Source: Ceratobasidium sp. AG-K
Lineage: Eukaryota; Basidiomycota; Agaricomycetes; Cantharellales; Ceratobasidiaceae
Assembly: GCA_037039685.1 (NCBI GenBank)
Contig: JAWNGF010000009.1
Coordinates: forward strand, 1,612,001-1,676,000
Length of the DNA: 64,000 nt
Direction of reading: 5' to 3'
The notes beneath the pieces were generated by a model. That model did not search any database. It saw nothing but the letters and a program-made list of their open reading frames with translations, and was not told where the DNA came from. Made by a program: the position numbers and the translations under genes. Of this stretch, positions 24,170-35,494 are shown one piece after another. How positions within the stretch are numbered: the stretch's first letter is position 1; each line of letters starts with the position of its first letter.

Positions 24170-26400
24170 CTTCTCTACCAGCCCCCCACTCCCCTCGCTC
24201 AAGCCGTCAGGGGTCGTATGCAACCTCGCGCGTGCAGTAACTGCAGACGTCGCCGATGCAGTTGTGATGGCCTCCAACCTAACTGCGGGGCGTGCTCTCA
24301 TTCCGTGGGTTCACATTGACCTGCTTTCCTTTATTTATCTTACATATACCCCAGGGGTATCAGGTAACCATCTTTCTTCCTTGATTGCGCGTACTTGCCA
24401 GTGACAGCAAGACCACTTAGTGCTCGTGGGGACCGGACGACCCGGAGATCGAGAGCCTGCGAGTCAAGGTTCAAATGCTTAAGTCATAAATTGCTCAGCT
24501 CAGGCTTGCCGACTCGAACAGTGAACTACCGTCTTCCGAAACTGGCCTTCCTGCTGGCACGTCTCTCGGACTGTCCAGTCCCTTTCGGGGAGTTTCTCAA
24601 GTGAGAACAACCCTGGATCCTGTTACAAACCGATTGTACCAGACGGTGGGTTCTTTGTCGTATTTCCTGTAATTTTCTTGCGTGAACAGGCCAATATGCT
24701 AACTAAGCAGACGAATATCGAACGAGAGGGTGGGCCTGCCACGTCCCTCCTTATCGAAAGATCATCTATGATTTAGCGATACACATTCAGCATCGACACG
24801 GCCATCCGCATAGAGCAGCAAACACCCGAAGTTCAGGCAAGCCTGGTCTGCAACTGAAATCGATATCTGCCTAATCTAAACGGGGTTCATCTGTCGAGAC
24901 CAGAGCATGAGACGCACTTCTACCGTTGCTTCATGTATGGGTCTACCTGGCTCCTTGGTCTCGTTCCAGACTTTTTTCTCCGAGACTTGCTCTCTTCTGG
25001 TACATCACCCCCCGCCCAAACCCAGTTTCAACACTACTCGCGTTTGCGGCCGCGTTCTCCGACCGCTAAGAGGTTGGAGCTCGTACAACGCGCGATTGTT
25101 TGGCAACTCATGCGAAGCAGTGGCTCGACGAAGAGTTGAACGACACAGACCCGGGTCTGGTGGTTTCCCTGGCATTGCTCTCGGAGCATCATCGCAGCGT
25201 TGGTCAGACATCCATAGGATATATGTATCTCGGTGATTACATTACAGTAACATTTAACTAATACCCGCTGATATATATTCTGCCCAGCGATGTGTGTTCG
25301 CGCTACTACCAATCGTAAGTTCGGTAGTAATAAATGGACCAGGTAAGTGAGTTTCTTTGCGGTCAACCGCGTTCAAGCTGTCCAATTCGGCTTTGCGGGA
25401 CTTGTACCGTTGGTCTGCGTTCATCCAAGGCATGGACAACATTCGATACGGTCACTTATTACGAGCTAACCAGTTATTTGATAACAGTTAAACTCATGGT
25501 GCGGACTTACTCCATCTCAATAGGCATAACTGATGGCAGCGATCATAGGCTCTGGAGAGTATATCACCCTGCGACTTGCCCGCTCCGCAGCTCTCGACCC
25601 TCCCACCACTGACCACTATGCTCTGGGGGCTTGGTGCGACTGGGACGGAATTAGCAGACCTAAAAAGCTACAAGTTTATACTCGAAAGTTCTGCTCAGCA
25701 CTGCCAACTCTCGGCTATTGCCTCCGAGGCAATAGATGTCAGAAGCAATCAACAATGCGTCAGTGTAGATTCGGACACGGCTGGCTTTGTTCCAACTTGA
25801 CCTGAATCGGTAACTGGCAGCAGATCCCAATTGACATCAAGTGCGGGAGACATCAAGTATGCTGACCTCTTTTCATCCGGAAACTGCAACTGACACGTTC
25901 GTAGTGCCCAACTGCAGGCTTGGTACGACACTCTTCCCAACAACCAACGTACCTGCCCACCTCATATTCCAACCCCTCCACATGTGCTGTGCTTACACAT
26001 ACATCACTAGTGGATCGCTCTTACATTCAACCTGCCTTGGATGAGTGCTACCCGGGTCCTAGAGCACGGCCCTATCCCTGAGGAATCGCATAATATTTGT
26101 GCTTATGCGACGAACCAAGCCCTCACCCTAGTCGCTACGTTCAGTTCTCAGCACAGGCGACAGTTTTTCCCGCCCACCACCCTACAGGCAAGTGTTCATC
26201 TCGACAGGCTATCAAGCGAATGGGCTAACGGAACACCAGGCGGTCTTTATGTGTGGACACGCGTTATCGGCTATACGCCAGTGGGATAGAGTGAATATAT
26301 GGGTACAGACGCTGCGTGCCCTAGGTAGTACGTAGCCGTGTGCAGAGGACTTGGCGGACAAACTCACGTCAAGATTAATGATATATCCAACGAGGCGTAG
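24170..26400 (+). pseudogene. Zn2Cys6 transcription factor pseudogene, paralog B
   Basis: Tandem relative of paralog A in the same orientation. The zinc cluster survives (RACSNCRRRRCSCDG, NCGACSHS), followed by the 9-nt micro-exon at 24355-24363 (Gly-Tyr-Gln) and the exon starting CSWGPDDP at 24421. There, 24 nt encoding SRPATKQY in A are missing in frame, and a stop appears about 20 codons later. Further stops replace Tyr and Trp codons in the YIFSID / VQASLVC exon (near 24775 and 24857), and the effector exons carry frameshifts (near 25040-25080). The 11-nt micro-exon (25488-25498) and the last exon, ending GCGTAG at 26400, are still recognisable. Homology therefore runs over the full gene length, but no functional product is expected. 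Confidence 0.85.
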
Positions 26401-26513
26401 TTTTGTCGTAACGAACTGCTCTCGTGCTAATATATTATCTATAGACTTGCAAAGTCGTGCATCGCAGGGCTGGTGACTACTCCGGGTCACGTGTTGTTAT
26501 ATTATTGCGAGCT

Positions 26514-27812
26514 AAAGATGGTGACAGCGATCGGCCACCACCTAACTTTCAGAAGCTGGTGGAAATAAAGTTTGGAGGGCAGAATCGCCGGTAAAAGACG
26601 ATTTCCTCACCATTCGAGGCGAATTTCGGGAATTTTCGTTAGACCAAACGTTCGAAAATGCTTGTAAAACACGCCTATGTGGTTAGTTCTGGCTAAAGTA
26701 TCCTTGACGAGTCTGCGCACTCGAAATACCCACGGGGTCAGAGATTTGCACGTGACTAAAAGCGGTTGCCGAAGTTGCGGCTACGCAAGAAGTCGCATTG
26801 CAATGCATATATTAACTCATCAGCGGAGTCTGGGGTCCTTGAGGCTTCGAATATGGCAATTATATAGGAGGACAGTCATAATGTACAATTTACTGCCCGT
26901 GCACATAGTCGGGTGTGGTATGATCATATGGGACGTGGACGGGGTTTTGACAGTGGCTCCGAAACTCTTTGGTCACCCATTAAATTGCCTGAGAACCGCT
27001 TTTCTTGCTCCAATAGGCGTCCACAAAGCGCTGCGCTTGTGCCGCGGATATAATTATCTAAATTAGCCTCGATAACGTGTTTATCATCTCGCCTAAACTT
27101 ACTTTCGTATGGATTCAATTGCACCTAGCACGTACTTTGTCATTACTGATGGCTTGTTGGTGAGGGGCGTCTCTCAATATTTCTTCTTCGCATACCCCCA
27201 GTACTGTATTGCTCAATCGGGTTCGAGAGTTTAGGCGAGATGATAAACACGTTATCGAGGCTAATTTAGATAATTATATCCGCGGCACAAGCGCAGCGCT
27301 TTGTGGACGCCTATTGGAGCAAGAAAAGCGGTTCTCAGGCAATTTAATGGGTGACCAAAGAGTTTCGGAGCCACTGTCAAAACCCCGTCCACGTCCCATA
27401 TGATCATACCACACCCGACTATGTGCACGGGCAGTAAATTGTACATTATGACTGTCCTCCTATATAATTGCCATATTCGAAGCCTCAAGGACCCCAGACT
27501 CCGCTGATGAGTTAATATATGCATTGCAATGCAATTTCTTGCGTAGCCGCAACTTCGGCAACCGCTTTTAGTCACGTGCAAATCTCTGACCCCGTGGGTA
27601 TTTCGAGTGCGCAGACTCGTCAAGGATACTTTAGCCAGAACTAACCACATAGGCGTGTTTTACAAGCATTTTCGAACGTTTGGTCTAACGAAAATTCCCG
27701 AAATTCGCCTCGAGTGGTGAGGAATCGTCTTTTACTGGCGATTCTGCCCTCCAAACTTTATTTCCACCAGCTTCTGAAAGTTAGGTGGTGGCCGATCGCT
27801 GTCACCATCTTT
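26514..27812. repeat. Near-perfect inverted repeat, 0.59-kb arms
   Basis: Left arm 26514-27099 and right arm 27228-27812 are reverse complements with only a handful of differences (for example GCCGG/GCCAG near the outer ends and a change near 26785/27535). They are separated by a 128-nt non-repeated spacer (27100-27227). Each arm holds the mirrored copy of the same 129-codon open frame (26677-27066 plus, 27261-27650 minus), without known domains. No target-site duplication is evident at the outer edges. It could be a fold-back (snap-back) transposable element, long terminal inverted repeats of a deleted DNA transposon, or a local inverted duplication. The near identity implies recent origin or homogenisation. 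Arm sequence was not found elsewhere in the window. Confidence 0.9.
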
Positions 27813-28164
27813 GGTGTATCACTGATTGTGTCCTGCGTGGACGTTTCAGCGATCATGAGCTAACAGTTTACCAAACCGGGTCAAATTGCATCATCGGCTG
27901 CGAATTTCAAACTTGTTTGTTCGGCGGATTCCGGCCGGCAAAATATTCCAACCTGACCACCACACTGCCACCACCTACTGTATAGGCGCGATGGCAAGCT
28001 CCCTTCTATAGTTGTACAATAAGGCTCCAAAGCAATCAAAATGTAATGATACCGGGATCAGGTACTCCATCTATAGTTAAGCGTATACCACCTAAACTGC
28101 GTAGCAATACCGTGTACATGCATTAAATAAATCTACATTATCGCACTCCTTATCCGCCGAGCGT
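27813..28164. other. Intergenic
   Basis: 350 nt between the inverted repeat and the receptor gene's stop codon. Nothing recognised. Confidence 0.5.
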
Positions 28165-30034
28165 TCATGGTTTGCCCAAGGATCGGTTTAGGTCTACGGC
28201 TGTTGCGTTCGCGTCTTCCTCTCCAGCTTTGGGCGAGCTGTGTCTTTTCGACCTAGACACTACCGAGTTATCATCTCCTTCCCCCTTGTCGCTCAAGTCC
28301 TCGAGATCTTCAGCAGCATCTATTGTACTGAGATCATGTAACCGAATAGCTTGGACACCGTTAGCGTCTTCGAGAACCGTGACTTGATGCGTCGTAACTC
28401 GGACGGCTGGTCGTATGGATGTGGTTCGTTGGAGCAACGAGTGTCGGGTTGCAATGAATAGAAGTGCATTGGTTAAACCTATTAACCGTATCACATGTCA
28501 GCTGCACGACACCAGGAAGCCAGAATTAGCGCAAACCTGAGCTGGAAAAAGTAATCTACCAAAAAAAAAACAAATTAGAAGACGCACTCCCGGAGAACGA
28601 GAGCTCAACGTACTCCAGCAAAGATGTACAGTTGGAATGGAGGTGTCCAACCACCCATAGTTCCAAATCGGCAAATCGCGACGGGAATAGTTACAATCGA
28701 GTATACTACTGAGGCTTTAATGCCTCGATCAATGAAACCCAAAAATAACCACTCACCGAGCGGATAAAGCATTAGCCTTTTCGAAATCGTCTTCAAGTGT
28801 TTACCGATCCCGTTTATTTCTGTCGTAGGTTCCGGAGCTCGTTGAAACGATGGATTAGGACGCGAGGACGGTGTGCGTGGAGGATCGAGTGCAAAACTCC
28901 CAAAGTTCCAGCTATTAGACCCGTTTGAGGACGTGTTCCATACCAATTTCCCCTCTCGAACCACAAGACGCCCAGAGAAACGCAAATAAACTAAACCTGT
29001 GAACCAAATATTAATAATCTGAAAAGTCTGGTGCCAAGTGTCAATACGTACCATATAGTACGAGTGAAGTAAATAGAGAAGCGAATATCCACACCTACCC
29101 GAGTTCGGTCATTCTCTCCGGAACTAGAGGGATTATAAGACTTACATAGACATATAGCAGTCTTTCAAGTTGATAACCGTCCCCAACCCAACACCAAGCG
29201 CCAGAAACTGCATAAAATGGGCCCGCCTTGTCGAGATTCTCAATCAGGAGCGGTCCAGCAATAGGAAGAATAATGATTAGTGCCCAGCAGGAGGCAAATA
29301 TCCCCCAGGTCACCCAGGCGGGTGGCTTCTTGAATAAGAATAGTAGACTAAGCGATTTGTACGCGTTGTTAGTTTAGTTACCATAGCCTTCCAATCTAAT
29401 CATTGCCCACCTGAACGTGTAATAGGCAATCGCGAGAGACCTGAACGATAGGCAGGCACGTGATATTCCATACGAGTTCACACGTTGCAATTACATACCA
29501 GAGTGCAGATCCAAGATCTCCAACCTGTGATATGGAGCCTGACTTGCGCAAATAAGCATTCGGGGGAAAACTATGAAGAACCTTGGTGCGGCAACTAACC
29601 TTGTGCTGTACAGGCCACGGAAGGATACATGTTGCCATGCACCGCCCATTTGAAATTGATCGCAAACGCAAGGCCTTGGATCAAGTCGCTAAGGAGGAGA
29701 CTGTACAAGAATACACCCAAGGCGCTATAAGAGAACGATCGTATCCCTTGGACCATCGGTTGGTCGCGGTTCTTGCTCAGGAAACTATACCACTGTTGCG
29801 ATACGGTCAGACAAAATGACTGGTTGAAGAAGTGGAATACGCACAACGATATAGATAAGGAGCGTCAGAGTCGAAACCGCGGAGAGCAAACCCGTGAAAC
29901 CAATGAGCTTTTGCTTGGGATTAGCATAGTGTTCAACCAATATCGGCGCACCAACTTACACCCAGTCCAACTCTGTTCCCCATTACGCTATAGTCGCGTT
30001 CATAGGTATATTCCTGCTGGTCGACATACCCCAT
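28165..30034 (-). CDS. Git3/cAMP-receptor-like seven-transmembrane GPCR
   Basis: Eleven exons (30034-29960, 29913-29845, 29792-29600, 29538-29484, 29440-29411, 29347-29146, 29094-29052, 28996-28757, 28708-28614, 28555-28537, 28478-28165) give 444 residues. Helices are visible in LIGFTGLLSAVSTLTLLIYIV, FSYSALGVFLYSLLLSDLIQ, VGDLGSALWYVIATSLAIAY, WVTWGIFASCWALIIILPIA, VWIFASLFTSLVLYGLVYL, VYSIVTIPVAI and FSSSGLTNALLFIATRHSLL. The DLIQ...FKWA and CTAQG...VGDLGSALW patterns are those of fungal Git3/Gpr1 and Dictyostelium cAR-like receptors, which couple to Galpha and the cAMP pathway. A 240-nt exon encodes a Ser/Pro-rich third cytoplasmic loop, and the tail is acidic and Ser-rich. One exon is only 19 nt. 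The ligand is unknown. The poly-pyrimidine tract before that micro-exon appears as an A run at 28561-28570. Confidence 0.87.
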
Positions 30035-30591
30035 AGTCAGCCGGAAGGAATTATAAGGAACGCGGGGAGGTTGACTCGGTCTGGGACCGATGAATTCGCT
30101 GGTCGCCAAGAAAGGCCGAAACCAGGGAGCGAGGCCGACTCTTTATATTTGCGGAACATCCGTTCGATTCTCAGATCTTCGGATATCATTTCGACGCCGG
30201 GACTCAAGAAGAAATGGTGATTAACGCCGCAGGAAGGCAGCCATTCGAAGCACGCTCGGAAAACATCTCGTGCGTGAATGTTTCGGATAGGGAAGTATCA
30301 GACCGGTATCAGGTATCCCAGCCACGGTGGCGTGGTATGAGCACGTGTTAGCTGGTAGATTTCAAATGAGGCTCCGTACCGTGTGAGAACACAACTCTGG
30401 GGACCGGCAACCCATAAATTAAATTTAGGAGAAACGCGACCAAATCACGTGACCAAAAGACAAAACTGCCACTAGTGCAACCACTTTGGAACATGCGCCA
30501 CTCGCAACAGTGAGTTTAATGCCGAGGGGAGAAAAAAATATGATAAGAATATAGAAGGAGATATTGGCGTTATGAAACCTCGAAACTCCCA
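30035..30591. other. Intergenic
   Basis: Upstream of the receptor gene and 3' of the transposon-associated ORF; no gene supported. A likely promoter region for the receptor. Confidence 0.5.
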
Positions 30592-31566
30592 CTACAAAAT
30601 AACTTCGTCATCAGAACACATATCTTCGTCCTTCAGGAATTCCCCGTCCTTCTCCATATCATCCTCCATAGCCATATATGCCCCCGAATCTTGAGTCTCT
30701 GCATGTAAGTTTGTGTCCATCGATATTACACTGTCTTTTCCACTATGTAAGCTGGCCAAAATCTCATTTATTTTTGCAAAATTTGTCCGTAACTTGCTCT
30801 TGGCTTGAAGCCCTTTGTCAGGCTGTCGTAGCTCGTCTATTTGACTGTTCAACCCTTGGATAATCATCTTCGAAAGGTCTTCGTATGTCGCATCCTCGAA
30901 TATGTTGATTTCAGCCAGTTTCACCTTGATTGTTGCCGTTTTTGCCTCCGCTTTGGCTCGACGAGCCCTTCTAGCTTGCGCCTTCTGTTCAAGGGCTAAA
31001 TTGAGTGTTATGCGAACTTTGCGGCTTTTACCACTTGCATCTATACGTCTAGCTTCTTGTCGAACAAATGTGTCATCCTCTTTTGTGAGTGTTTCTTCTG
31101 CCCGACACTGTGTACTGTTCTGCTTCCACACTACATGGGCGTTTCGCTGATTGTCCGTCATTGTGGGTGCATAACGTATCATCTGACAGCATCTACCAAG
31201 GGTGCTTTCGCTAATATCGTTATTAGGACTCATGCGAACGCTCTGGCGCTGTTCAGCAGTTGCCTGAGCAATTACACCATCTATTTCGAACTCGGTGGTG
31301 AATCGCTCCCATGCTTTGAGAACCTCTTCAAAGAACGCAACCAGTAGGGTACGTATATGCGGAAGTCTGTTGGCAAGAGCCAGATCTGAATATACTACTT
31401 CTGGCCGATCCCAGGCATGTCCATCAAGTGCTCCAGTGGTAACAGACACATCCGATTCTAGCAGCAGCTCCGGGTCCTTGATCACGGTCCGACAATGCTG
31501 TTTGACTAAGCTGTGAAAAGCACCTAGGTCAACTGCATCGTATGTGCCGCTCCGGACGTGTCGCAT
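30592..31566 (-). CDS. Transposon-associated protein of unknown function (probable fragment)
   Basis: Uninterrupted 324-codon frame on the minus strand, unusual among the intron-rich genes here. It contains LLLESDVSVTTGALDGHAW, then LLVAFFEEVLKAWERFTTEF, SVRMSPNNDISESTLGRCC and a charged region DDTFVRQEARRIDASGKSRK, ending in an acidic tail. The SPxNDxxE-x-LG block and the intronless frame recall proteins linked to mobile elements in mushrooms (Kyakuja/Plavaka type), where such proteins occur in many copies. That link is from memory and unproven. The frame begins abruptly, so it may lack its N-terminus. No DDE catalytic triad was identified. Confidence 0.5.
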   Translation of the reverse strand: MRHVRSGTYDAVDLGAFHSLVKQHCRTVIKDPELLLESDVSVTTGALDGHAWDRPEVVYSDLALANRLPHIRTLLVAFFEEVLKAWERFTTEFEIDGVIAQATAEQRQSVRMSPNNDISESTLGRCCQMIRYAPTMTDNQRNAHVVWKQNSTQCRAEETLTKEDDTFVRQEARRIDASGKSRKVRITLNLALEQKAQARRARRAKAEAKTATIKVKLAEINIFEDATYEDLSKMIIQGLNSQIDELRQPDKGLQAKSKLRTNFAKINEILASLHSGKDSVISMDTNLHAETQDSGAYMAMEDDMEKDGEFLKDEDMCSDDEVIL

Positions 31567-31929
31567 ATAAGGCCAGCCAATCGACTGCGCATACAGTGTG
31601 CATTTTAATTGCGAGTAATGTACATTCGTATTTCAAGGGGGGGGGGGGTTCACTTCGAACAGGGTATTATTTATCGCTGCGGAGCCACCAACCCGACTGT
31701 GTCCAAGCACATCTCATACATTTTCAAACTTCGCAAATAACCCAACTGCCACGACATCCTTACAAATGGCAAACTTCCAGTACCCAGTTGATTTTTTTAT
31801 TCATTAAATTCCATCCCTTCACGCCTACCAACCGACTAAGGCCTAGGTAAATTGGGGGCCGCCGAACCTTTCGTGAACCTAAACCCCAAATCCATCAGCA
31901 AGAGACACATGGGCATATCCCGCTTGCAC
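31567..31929. other. Intergenic with G homopolymer
   Basis: About 360 nt between the previous frame and the stop of paralog C. Contains a run of 11-12 G at about 31638-31649; no gene. Confidence 0.5.
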
Positions 31930-34292
31930 TCACTCTTGCACCTTCGACTCAATATCTTTAGTAAGTGCTGTTGCGCCCGGCCATATTTCTGTCATGACGC
32001 GTAATGCGCGCATACATACATCCACTCCCGCATTTTCAAATACCCCACTCGGCCACGAGAGAAGCGCACGGCCACAACTGTAAACCGCCTGCTTGTGATT
32101 AGTCGAACCCCAGTGGACGAGAATTAGTAGGAGCGCACCTGGAGCATGTTCCTTGGCAGGTAACGTAAACCGAACAGCTGATCAAAGTCTGAAAATAATT
32201 GAACAAGACGATTCGTTGCGTGCTCCGCCGAACGGGCCGCCGACTCCAGTCCAGATTGCTGAGCACCTCCAACGAAGGGAAAGTAGAGTCGAAGGGTAAT
32301 CCACCAGTAATAAATATGTAAATGGAAGACGCTAGGTGAAGTAGGAGCTGGGTCCTGTTGAATGAGAAGCCTTTCAGGTAGAGCGTTGAGCCACAAATCG
32401 AGCTGTGCTCTAAATATAAAACACATTATTAGCCACGAAAAATACTTTTATAATGTGTGGAAGACCTACTGCACATGGGCTACGATAGAAGGTGTCGGCG
32501 CCCTTTCGTTAGGCAATTTCAGGTTAAGCGGTGATGTAGGCGAACAAAAAGCCACCTACGCGTTACTAATCGACGGGGCTGCAATGACGAAGAGTTTGCA
32601 ACTTTGAATGAAAATGGCCATGATTGACCTGGGATAATCACTCCCTTCGAGCAACGGCATGACGGAGCTGACAGAGTGAGGGTCTTCAGATTGGATGGGC
32701 ACCGGCATACCGACAAATGCTTTTGGGGTGGACATCTCACTCGGCTTCCTCCTCTCAATTGCCTACAACCTTCGTAAGGAACCACGAATTGGGATCAAAC
32801 AAATGTCTTACCATAAGCTTTTCTAACGAGCAGTGTATGTTACGTATCAGGTCATTTCACGTTTGAGGCCTAAAACGGCGTACGAACCTTGTACGAATGT
32901 GGACCAATGATACCAATCTCGAGCCACCGGATCAACGACGGATGAATTGGTTACTGTCGCATAAGATGATAAGTCAACGATTGGAATAGTGCAAAATACA
33001 GTCCCTGGGCCGAACGATTGGGCTCGTGGAGTTGAACCTACCATTTCGAGTGGCGCGCATACTCATTGCTAAAAAAGGCGAATGTGTGAAGGTAAATCAG
33101 CAATAATCATGAAAGATCGGAGACTTGCCCATATACATGTACCCAGCACCCCACTCCGCAATCCCACGATGATACTCCGATAGGAAAAGCAGAGATGGCA
33201 CTAGGCTCGGTGCCCAGTATTGAAGCTCCTGGTCCAGGTGTCGTTTCGCATGCGCTGCAAACAAGTGACGAGTTGCGAGAGCATGGATATTCGGGTCATC
33301 TGAAAAGGCGACTCCAAATGCGAGAAGCGAGCAGTGTAGCATTGGGGTATAGTGAAGCGACTGCGGTTGGAGAGTAATGCTCTCTGGCCCGAGATGAACG
33401 AGCATGTCGCGCAAGAAAAGGTCAGGAATCAAACCAGTGAAACAGCTTGTTGCATTATTGAAACATCGTGAAAGGATTGTATCGTGCTCAATGCGTGAGA
33501 GAGGCGTGGCGCCTAGTTCGGGAAGATGCCGGTACCACTCGCATGCAAGGCTTGCCTGGACCTCGGGCGTCTGTTGATCAACGTGGATGGACCTATCTAT
33601 GTTAAATATGTATTGATACCTCATCTGGGGGGGTTGTTCGAATGTGGCACATGAAGTGTTTTGAGTAGTCGGCGTAGGTAACCCCGAGAATTCAAGTGAT
33701 AGTAAATGGAGTGATGTGAGTCCAATGTGGGGCATGGTGGCTGTCTAAGCAAGTGCCGTTGGAGGTGAGCAAACGCATCCGTGTACTAGTGATCATAGGT
33801 TCGCACTTACGGTATAGGGCAACTGAGATAACGGATTGCTCGAAACGATATTGAGGGGCGATCCTGCCGGGGAAAAGCCTGGGGCGAGGTTGGATGGATC
33901 TTCCTCGACAGGGCCGGTGGAGGTACTGGGCTGTGGGTCAGGTGGTTTGAACTGAGCAATTTCAGCCTCCAGCACTTGAATCTTGACACGGAGGCTCTCG
34001 AGATACTGCTTCGTAGCTGGCCGCGAGGCATGGTCATTGGGGTTCCATGAACACTAGGGTATTCAGCCAAGCAGACGCATTACACAAATCGAAAGAGTTA
34101 CCTCGTGTCCCTAGAAATAATGGGGGATGAACGCGGATATAAGTCTTGTTGATTTCGGCGTACGGTAGAGGAACAAGTTCCACAAACAGGGTGGACGCTG
34201 TCGCACTTAGAGCGGCGGCGTCTACATCCATTGCAAGCTCGGGTAACGTACTGACGGCGGCTCCTCGACGGGCCACCTTTGGACTGGGACAT
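31930..34292 (-). CDS. Zn2Cys6 transcription factor, paralog C
   Basis: Eleven exons (34292-34164, 34110-34102, 34053-33811, 33744-33129, 33068-33042, 32953-32888, 32822-32812, 32762-32560, 32465-32446, 32407-32139, 32088-31930) give 583 residues. Zinc-cluster cysteines are at 20, 23, 30, 37, 40 and 47 in RACNGCRRRRSKCDS, PVCGTC and, after the 9-nt micro-exon GGACACGAG (Gly-His-Glu), CSW. RPATKQYLESLRVKIQVLE forms the linker/coiled coil. The effector region shows YQYIFNIDRSI, PEVQASLACEW, LHYTPMLHCSLLAFGVAFS and IYYWWITLRLYFP. The intron after YMYMG starts with GC (GCAAGT at 33128), where the other paralogs use GT. The 20-nt ninth exon is the least certain border. Start chosen to match MSQS of paralog D. 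Function: nuclear DNA-binding regulator, targets unknown. Confidence 0.88.
34102..34110 (-). other. 9-nt micro-exon in zinc cluster, paralog C
   Basis: GGACACGAG between CTAG and GTAACT on the minus strand; flanking introns of 53 and 48 nt. Encodes Gly-His-Glu immediately before the sixth zinc cysteine. Confidence 0.85.
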
Positions 34293-34949
34293 GGTAGAGA
34301 ACAATTGGGGGATAAGTGCGACAAGCTCCGAGTTGCCTGTGCAAGTGATGTTCGTCTTGAGTCCGCGGACACGGATCTCTCAACGGGATAAAATCGTGAC
34401 TAGCGGGAAACTTCAGGAACTGGTACCGGTTGTGTTAACACTTCGCTACAAATGTACACGTGAACAACACTCAAAACAATCTCAAGCAAAGTTAATAGCA
34501 GCTACCTTTCGCGTAGCTTTTCGTCTGAGTGACAAGCGGTGCGGTGCTTGCGAGATCGCAGCTGGTTTGGAGCGAGGCGCGAGTAGCCGACAGTCGACAA
34601 CAAACTTATTCGCACACTTACTGAATAAGCTGGCAGGGTATGAATCTGCACTCGCTCTGATGCATGCACTTTGTAGGGGCATGATAAAGGAAAGCCCGTA
34701 AGGGATGTTTCGTTCATTCACCGTTCGTATTACCATTGCCTGCAACCATGAGCTCACAAAATATGTTCCTTCGGCCTTTTCTGTAAAGATATGCGCTAGT
34801 GTCGGACCATGGCGCTTGAGCAAATTCGAGGATCAAGCTACCAGAATCTCCGAGCAGAGCATGCCCCTACAGATAACACAATCAAGTTGTACGTTCTGTG
34901 ACGAAAGTGAGTGACATTTGGTTGGGTTCCTGGTGTCGAATGGGACATG
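34293..34949. other. Intergenic upstream of paralog C
   Basis: 650 nt without a supported gene. The paralog C promoter should be here; the upstream block of A/B/E was not recognised. Confidence 0.45.
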
Positions 34950-35029
34950 GAGGCTCCCAGGAAGTAAGTGGAATTGCCCCGGAATTGCGGAGGCTCCCAG
35001 GAAGTAGGTGGAATTGCCCCGGAATTTCG
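34950..35029 (+). repeat. Two-copy 40-bp tandem repeat
   Basis: The unit AGGCTCCCAGGAAGTAAGTG + GAATTGCCCCGGAATTGCGG is followed directly by a second copy differing at about two positions (AAGT/AGGT and the last bases). No coding role evident. Confidence 0.85.
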
Positions 35030-35189
35030 ATCCGATTCCCAGGACTAAACGCCTGTACTCCGCAAAATTGACCACAATCTGCCCGTTCGAAGCCATCAGC
35101 TACCTCAATCCCCTGCACTTGCATGGCACGGTTGATCTAATCTTCTCTCGGGATTGCTGCGTGCCGAACTGCCAAACTCCTCTGAAATT

Positions 35190-35470
35190 CGAGTAGCGAG
35201 GCGTAGCGAAGAGTAGTGAAAGGGGTCGGGCGCGCGCAGCGCGTGTATCGGGCGGGAGACATGCGAGCGGAGCGAGTGGATGACAAAGCGAGGCGAAGCG
35301 CGAGACGTTCGAGCAGATGCAACGAGACGGAGAATGACGATGAGAGCGAGGCGGGCGAGCGAACACGATTCGTACCAACCGAGGGACACGTGACAGGATC
35401 CTCGGCTCGAGAGAACCGACGGGAGAGAACGAGACGGGAGAGATCACACAGGGGAAACACGCAAGGGGCG
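35190..35470 (+). repeat. Purine-rich GCGAG-type low-complexity tract
   Basis: About 280 nt of strongly purine-rich plus strand with recurrent GCGAGCG, GCGGAGCGAG and GCGAGGCG words. It opens long frames on both strands, which are composition artefacts. A pyrimidine-rich counterpart (GCTTCGCTCGCTCGCC) occurs at about 35718-35736, in opposite orientation. Confidence 0.6.
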
Positions 35471-35494
35471 AGAAATTTAAAAGACAAAAATAAG

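Noticed and set aside
26514..27812. CRISPR-like or telomeric structure
   Set aside because: The palindrome has just two long inverted arms, no short regularly spaced repeats and no telomeric hexamers; this is a eukaryotic genome.
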